Assembly: GCF_910592395.1 (NCBI RefSeq)
Contig: NC_088308.1
Coordinates: 1,798,001-1,862,000, forward strand
Origin: Lineus longissimus
Taxonomy: Eukaryota > Nemertea > Pilidiophora > Heteronemertea > Lineidae
Direction: 5' to 3'
Length of the DNA: 64,000 bases
Positions 57,551 through 64,000 of the stretch are shown here, piece after piece. The position numbers and the translations under genes are program-made. Every line of letters starts with the position of its first letter. The stretch's first letter is position 1. A model generated the notes under the pieces. It saw nothing but the letters and a program-made list of their open reading frames with translations. It ran no database searches and had not been told where the DNA came from.

Positions 57551-60500
57551 ATGTCTGATACGCCAACCGCGGAAACCCCCCTTATACAACATTTCAAGAA
57601 GCCATCACGAGGTAGGTCTTGCATGTCTAGGTATAAGTATAGGCTGTATTAGGGCTGTAACTTTGTGGCCTCAGCACCCCGAGAAATGTTCGTCTACATT
57701 GGGCAAAATGTTATTCCTCTACCCCTGGTACAATGTAGATTATTGCATTTTAAATTATAAGTATTCTGTTTGTTTTCTTGTCGCATAAGAAAGGGCCAGC
57801 CGGATTTGAAAAACTCCGTTTATCGCTGATGTCCACCATTGGCAAATTTCAGCATGGTGTCAGCAGCGTTATGTCATGGCATTCCTTGCCTCTCTGGGTT
57901 TCTTCAATGTCTATTGCATGAGGATCAACTTGAGCGTGGCACTGGTGGCAATGGTCAATTGCACACAGGAATACGAGGGCAATGCCACAACTTCAGAATG
58001 CCAAGCTGATGTCAAGGAGAACAATACCACTCCCGAGTTGGTAAGTGAAACGCTGCAACAACCTGCCGCAGCTGGCGACTGATCTTGATACGCCAAAACG
58101 TGGTCTATGCCCTAACAACGGGTGTGACAGTAAATTAGTCCCCATGTGAATACGTAGTCCTACCCTAGTCAGCTATGTTCAATGAGGTGAGAGAGTTTTG
58201 TGCATTCACGTCTGTTTTGAGTTAGTGAGGAGGGGTGCAGATCGGATCGCGATCTTTTAATATAATCTTGTTCTCGAGCAGGCTTCTTCTCCGGAGTCTA
58301 AAAGCCCATTCACTTGGGCTGCAATCTTGAAAAGGGGCCGGGGCCAGGTGGACGTCCGTGATAAGCATAGTTCATGCCTGTGCTCTCTTGGACGAACCCC
58401 GTCAGCCTTACAAACCTATACATGTATACTATGGGCGTGGTCTTGTGTCTTTCTACAGATCTCTCAAATGGAGACGTAAATCCGATGGTAAGCAAGATCG
58501 GAAAATCTTTGAGCAAATCGTCCTTTTTCAGGTTGGGGAATTCGACTGGAGCCCAGAAACCCAGGGTGTCGTCCTGAGTTCGTTCTTTTACGGCTACGTG
58601 GTCATGCAGATTCCCGGCGGACTGATATCGGAGCGATTCGGTGGGAAGTGGCCGTACGGGCTCGGCATCCTGACAACCGGCTTCCTGACACTCCTCATAC
58701 CGCTGGCTGCTCGGACAAGTGTCAATTTCTTGATCGTTTTGAGGGTGCTTTGTGGCTTAGGGGAAGGACTCACTCCCGCAGCTTTGCAAAATCTCATAGG
58801 AAAGTGGGCGCCACCTTTGGAGAGGAGTCGACTGATAGTCTACTCTTTTATTGGTAGGTATGGCTTTTTAGGGGTCTGAACGTGTATCGTGGTAAACTGC
58901 ACAAAGTTCAAGTTTGTCATGTAGTAATGACATATTGCCTATACCGAAAACAATCATGTAACTGTACATGTACTTCAAGTGGATATCAGCAGCAACAAGT
59001 TCAGGTACCCAAGCCAAGTGGTAACAGGAACGATAGTTCAAATAAGTCCCAAAGTCGATTCCCAGCAACAGATATTTCAAATAACCAATGGGTACTACAA
59101 CTAGCATCAGCGTATCGTATCATTGGTTGCAAAACCGTTCGGAACCCGGTATATGGCTTGCATGACCACATCTCTAATAAATTGTCTGTAGCAAGGCCAA
59201 ACGATAGTCTTTGTTTTGCAGGAGGACAATTTGGTACGATTGTAGCCATGCCCGTCTCGGGACTCCTATGTCATTATGGGTTTGCAGGAGGTTGGCCATC
59301 CGTGTTCTATGTTTTCGGTACTCTCGCCTGTTTATGGTTCATATTATGGGCGTGTCTTGTTCACAGTTCTCCAGATGAACACCCAAGAATATCCGAAAAA
59401 GAGAGGACGTACATCAATAGTTCTATTGGCGATACCAAGAAGGTGTGTACAAGTACATGTACATTTTGTATGCACTGTCACTCGGGCTTTTACGAAGTCA
59501 GCCTCCTCGTCATAACGGCTTTGAAAGGTCGTATACTCTGCTAACCATTACCCTAACCTTAAAAAAAGTCGAAGTCCAAAAAAATATTTTCACAGGTTTT
59601 TTTGTTTTCTGCTCAAAATGAACCAACATCATCAGTCCCAAAACTTTTTTGACTTTGAAGGTTTTTCAAAATTTTCAACTGACTGAAAGTTGAAAAAATT
59701 TCTAAGTCCAAATTTTGTTTTCACTGGTTTTTTCCCCAAATTTTTTTGGGTTGATGTGCAATGCAGTGATTGTTTTTCTTTGTCGTGGTGCGGCGTGGAA
59801 TGTCACTCCATCGGGCGATTGTTGTATGTACGTCTAAGAGCTAACTTGAAATTATCTACTTCAGAGTGCTTCAGGCCAAGCCCCATGGCTGCTTATCTTG
59901 ACGTGTCCTTTTGTCTGGTCACTGTCCCTGGTTCAGACTGGCATCTCATACATCTACTATACCATTCTCACAGACCTTCCCACGTTTATGGAAACTATAC
60001 TCCACTTCAAAATCAACGAGGTAGTACCAGTTCTTTAAACTTTTTTATCTTAAATGTTCAATCTGCATGAGTTCTTCTTCATAATGTTAGTTGTTCAATG
60101 ACCATTGAAATAAAGACTAGAAATACTTGTCCCTGTAGCTTCGACATCATCGTGCTCGGCGCTGGAACAAGCCTTTTGGCCACATGTAATATATCTATCA
60201 GGAATTGTAGCCCTGTAGTATGGTACCTTGATAGAAGATTAGAAAATGATCCAGATTTCCGTGTACATGTATATGTAATGAGCTATCGTGCACAGTCATC
60301 CTTTAAGTGTTGCCGAATTTCATGTAGGGATTCGTTAAATATTCGCTCCGTGATTGGTTTGGTACCTTTGAAGTATAGGGCTCTTTATGTACTTGTAACA
60401 ACGATTGCCTCCCTTCCAGAATAGTCTCCTGTCCGCTATTCCCTACACACTCTATGCGGTACTTGGACTAACATCTGGGCCTCTTGCTGACTGGCTCATC

Positions 60501-61987
60501 TCAGGTCACATGATGTACACCATCAATGTTAGGAGAATATTCACGGCCGTCGGTAAGTGCCAAGACTCTTCTTCTGCACTTCGGAGGAAGCACATGTACA
60601 ACTGATCCCACCGTTCTGATCTTAAGAGTGCATGAATGTCAGTTCCCCTTTCTGCGCGGTCATTTTCGATTGTAACCCTTATCATGATTTATCAAGCAGT
60701 ATGCCGGTGTAGGCCTATCGACTCCATGGAACCTGTTTCGTGGGGGTCGATGTTATCAAGATTTGCCCTGATAACCCTTTGATAAGACAGCAGAACAATG
60801 GGAATTTAGGCCAAGGGGCGAGCGGGCTTTGTTTAAAGACAGTAGACCGTGTATTGGGGTTTGCTTGAATACTCTGAACCGCGAGGCGAGGGCACATAAC
60901 GTCATGACTGAAGAAAGAGGCTTCAACCTCTGTTCATATTGGATCGTCATTTCAGGAGTGGTGATCCCTTCCGCGGCCATCATAGCAGCTGGATACATAG
61001 GATGTAACTATTACCTGGGCGTTGCCCTTCTGACCATCAGCACCGGGTTCCTGGCTTTTGCCCTGCCAGGATATATCGCAAATATGATAGACTTTGCACC
61101 GAATTATGCAGGTAAGCGTTTTAGATAACGCCAGTACAGCGAGTTCCTTGGAGTTGAATTGCGAATCAGTATGCAGTGTACACACCAAAGGCCGAAATAA
61201 TGTCATCAGTCATGGACGAATATACATGTTTATATGCGTAAAGCTAAAATTGGGCTTATCGTCTCCCACGAGCAATAGGCCTAGTTGGCATGAAGCCACA
61301 TATCTCGTAGCCTTCATATCGTTTTGCTATCCCTCCATGCAGGTGAGGTGGATGTCATCTCAAGGCGAGTGACTCAGCGTATATGTCAATAGCCGAATTA
61401 AAACAATCTGCAAGTACATGACTGTGATGTTGCAATCTTTCAGGGAGCATCATGGGCTTCATTAACACGTTTGGGACGATAGCCGGGATAGTTGCACCCG
61501 TTGTGGTGGGGATATTTACATCAAAAGAAGTAAGTTACATATTTCACCCTACTCTTATGCTGTGGTTCAATGGTTATATAGTATGGATTTACGGCAAGAG
61601 CGACCACGGCCATAGATTCCGATCATCAGAAGATCACTTTCACACACCGGCGCCTCTAAACTCCATCAAGTAATACGCTGATGCGTTGTCCCATTTTGAC
61701 CAGAAATATACTTTGACTGCTGTGAGTAACATAACATGCACACGGATACCTTATCTGTTTCGCTGTATTGCCTCTCATTTCAGCAAAACTTACTGCAGTG
61801 GCGAGTCATCTTCCTCGTCGCCGGTGTCTTCAATGTTGCTAGCGCACTACCTTATTTTATCTTCGCGAAACCCGGTAGGGCGGCTTGGAGTGTCAACGAG
61901 GAATCACCGCAAATGACAGAAACAGTGACTGCAAGACAGGCGAGCCTTCATACGAGAAAGGACGACAGCCCCGCCAGCACTTCTTGA
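57551..61987 (+). CDS. SLC17-family anion transporter, sialin-like
   Basis: Nine exons (57551-57611, 57853-58040, 58532-58853, 59222-59442, 59865-60020, 60420-60552, 60956-61111, 61444-61529, 61784-61987), every phase consistent, total 508 aa; sialin is about 495. Major facilitator fold with 12 predicted membrane segments: FLASLGFFNVYCMRINLSVA (TM1), a luminal loop with N-glycosylation sequons (NCT, NAT, NTT), then the SLC17 signatures FDWSPETQGVVLSSFFYGY, QIPGGLISERFGGKW and LGEGLTPAALQN...WAPPLERSR. The N-terminus has a dileucine-like ETPLI, near where sialin carries its lysosomal signal. The His seen after LGEG in sialin and VGLUTs (PAMHAMW-type) appears to be Gln, so the substrate may differ. 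Likely organic anion or H+-coupled transport across lysosome, vesicle or plasma membrane; the exact SLC17 member is unresolved. Confidence 0.92.
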
Positions 61988-63372
61988 CGTTGAAATCAAC
62001 GAACTAAATGTCTGGGTGTCAGAATTTACTTACATGTATTCCACAAATTGAAGAATTTGAAGAATTTGAACCTGGACATGTACTGGGTCTGTTAAAAACA
62101 TGATTCATTTTCAAAATGGAACAGCTTGAAATCTGTATCATTAATAACCTGTAGTGTTATCAAATCCTTGTATTATATTCAAGTTCAAGAGAAAGGGGAT
62201 TTGGCAACGGCAGAAACAATGTGTTGAGAAGAGAAAAGGTTTACTTTTTACACAATTGCAGTGGATACATGTATCATGCACTTTAATTCAAAAACACTAT
62301 CGATGAGAGCTGAGGCAAGCATGTCCCTCTTGCCACCGAGCCGATCCTTCAATCTGTATTGGCGGCGCATCAGCCGGGAGCATCACCAACATCAGAAATC
62401 GTTGTGTGCTCAAGTTGTAATGATAGAGCAGTAACAGCTGTAGCTCACGTCCGTTTCTCATCAAGTTGACTTCAGTCCTTTAGTGTATTACACGGCAACC
62501 CACACAATATACACGTGGAATTCTTGTCAGCAAAGCTGTAGAATTTGGAACGAACCACCGCAATCAGGTTGTATTTTCGTGGAAGACGGGCGCAATGAGA
62601 AATCGGGGCGACTTGGTCCCGAAGGATTAGATTCCGGGTCCCTTGATTACATTCTCTCGGTGTAACGAAATGATCAGAAGTAACTTGAGCAGACAACCTA
62701 GAAGTTCTGCAACTATAGTCCAAACAATTGGTGACCTAAGCGATCGAAATTCCCGGGACGGAGGCAGCATTTGATTAATTTGGGATAGAATTGGCATTAA
62801 CTGCAGCTGAGCAGTGACACCCCTTACCGTTAAAGCTAGATTGTATTCGATTTGAAACAGAGAGTGAATACCTAATTTGTCTGATTAAGAATTGATTAAA
62901 AAAACTGATCGACCTGTGTTCGGGTCGATGCTACATTGCCGCTTTCAGAAGCCTTTTTATTGAGTCAATTTTATTTTTTGACCATTCTCCAAGCAAATTG
63001 AATATTGATATTCTCTGCCAGTGCTGACGTCCATTTACCGGTGTAAAAAGATATTGTATCCCTGGGTAGACATCCTGGTGATATCTTCTACTCTAAGATT
63101 ATGGTAATCAAAGACCACACATAAAGTATATCTAGCCATGCACATAATTCCTTTTCAAATGGCAGGGTAGGACTACGGCTAAAGAAGCACGCAGTTGAAG
63201 TCTTCTGTCTGTCACAGCAACCTGAAAAACATTCCCCGTCAGGTGGCCCTTGAGGTTTCTAGAGACACAAAGTCGGCCGGCGTGATTTAAGCAGTTGTTT
63301 TGACAATCTTCTCTAAAGTACCCGGCTATCCGCCGTGCCAAGACAAGCACGCTCAAGTATTCAAGCACGACG
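61988..63372. other. Intergenic after the SLC17 gene
   Basis: Part must be the SLC17 3' UTR, but no canonical AATAAA was found; an ATTAAA near 62,895 is the best candidate. No other gene is supported. Confidence 0.4.
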
Positions 63373-63876
63373 ATGATGGCCCCCTCAAGATGGAAAACAT
63401 GTTTACAAAGACGAAATCTCGAGACAACACATCAAAATCAATCGCAACATAAATCAGTTTGGCAACAATTCATGAATAATTTGGTCTCCGTTGCGCCAGG
63501 AGTTGTTATCATGCCGGACAGCCAACAGCGCTGGCTCCAGCACTATTCCGGTGGGAGTCGACCATTTGTTCAAATCGCTCCATATACATGTCGATGGGAA
63601 TCGGTAAATACATTTGTACCAGGGTTGGAAAGGAGCGTCTTGAAGAAGAAAGGGATCGACCCGGTGAATAAAGATTTGTCTGAAACCCTTGATCGGAACC
63701 TTGCCGTCCCGCGCCAGGGGACAACAGAAGACGCGTGTGATATAGGTATTGACGTCCCAAGGATGTCTGTTTTGAACCAAACCATCCTCCACCAATACGG
63801 TGCTACGATTAATATCATTTTAAACCAATCGAATTGTAATATACCACAGACTGTAGAAAAAAACCATAATGAATGA
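63373..63876 (+). CDS. Hypothetical 167-aa open frame
   Basis: Single open frame of 168 codons starting at ATGATG and ending TGA, long for this AT-leaning DNA and with unbiased composition (PGVVIMPDSQQRWLQHYSGG, RPFVQIAPYTCRWESVNTFV). There is no signal peptide, membrane segment or motif that I recognise. It may be one exon of a larger gene continuing right of the window, or chance. Overlapping open frames on the minus strand weaken the case. Confidence 0.35.
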   Translation: MMAPSRWKTCLQRRNLETTHQNQSQHKSVWQQFMNNLVSVAPGVVIMPDSQQRWLQHYSGGSRPFVQIAPYTCRWESVNTFVPGLERSVLKKKGIDPVNKDLSETLDRNLAVPRQGTTEDACDIGIDVPRMSVLNQTILHQYGATINIILNQSNCNIPQTVEKNHNE

Positions 63877-64000
63877 GTGACATCAGTTTTTTACTTCTCA
63901 GCTCCGGAGATAGAATATTTTTACCAATCAGATTGCAATGCCATGTGTGAAATATGTTTCAACCAATCAGATAATAGGATGCATTTTCGGCACTCGCCCT

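Noticed and set aside
1-64000. CRISPR arrays, bacterial operons, rRNA genes
   Set aside because: None seen. The intron-exon structure shows animal nuclear DNA, and the tandem repeats lack regular unique spacers.

Overview
This is nuclear DNA from an animal with introns, most likely a lophotrochozoan (mollusc, brachiopod or a relative). The evidence is one muscle myosin heavy-chain gene with tandem mutually exclusive exons (a protostome trait), a Nodal-type TGF-beta ligand (absent from the standard ecdysozoan models, present in lophotrochozoans and deuterostomes), GT-AG introns of 0.1-3 kb, and AT-leaning intergenic DNA with short inverted-repeat elements. The species cannot be named from sequence alone.

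Layout. (1) 1 to about 21,415, minus strand: the 5' half of a striated-type myosin heavy-chain gene. It has a TATA promoter, a tiny non-coding first exon, 12 single-copy coding exons and four clusters of duplicated exons: P-loop/loop 1 (2 copies), switch I (2), loop 2 (2) and the helix-strand segment after loop 2 (3). The gene runs off the left edge before the converter and rod. (2) About 23,489-35,603, plus: a gene of about 25 exons for an alpha-helical repeat protein that I identify as MEI1-like (meiotic double-strand-break factor). It is head-to-head with myosin. A 188-bp MITE lies in its 3' UTR and two tandem repeats lie beyond. (3) 39,167-40,362, minus: a three-exon membrane protein with four PY motifs. 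It diverges from (4) WBP2, 41,206-43,656, plus, which has a GRAM domain and five PY motifs; the two share an 843-bp promoter interval. (5) 46,126-50,482, minus: a six-exon gene for a secreted, extremely Lys/Ala-rich protein of about 575 aa that I cannot assign to a family. (6) 52,550-54,881, minus: a two-exon Nodal gene encoding 405 aa. (7) 57,551-61,987, plus: a nine-exon SLC17/sialin-like transporter encoding 508 aa. (8) 63,373-63,876, plus: an unassigned open frame.

The genes do not form an operon or pathway. The points of most biological interest are the combinatorial myosin (24 possible motor variants from this window alone, including a three-way exon choice after loop 2), the Lys/Ala-rich secreted protein, and the divergent pair of PY-motif genes. 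Exon limits were set by hand from splice signals and reading-frame phase; transcripts have not been seen.
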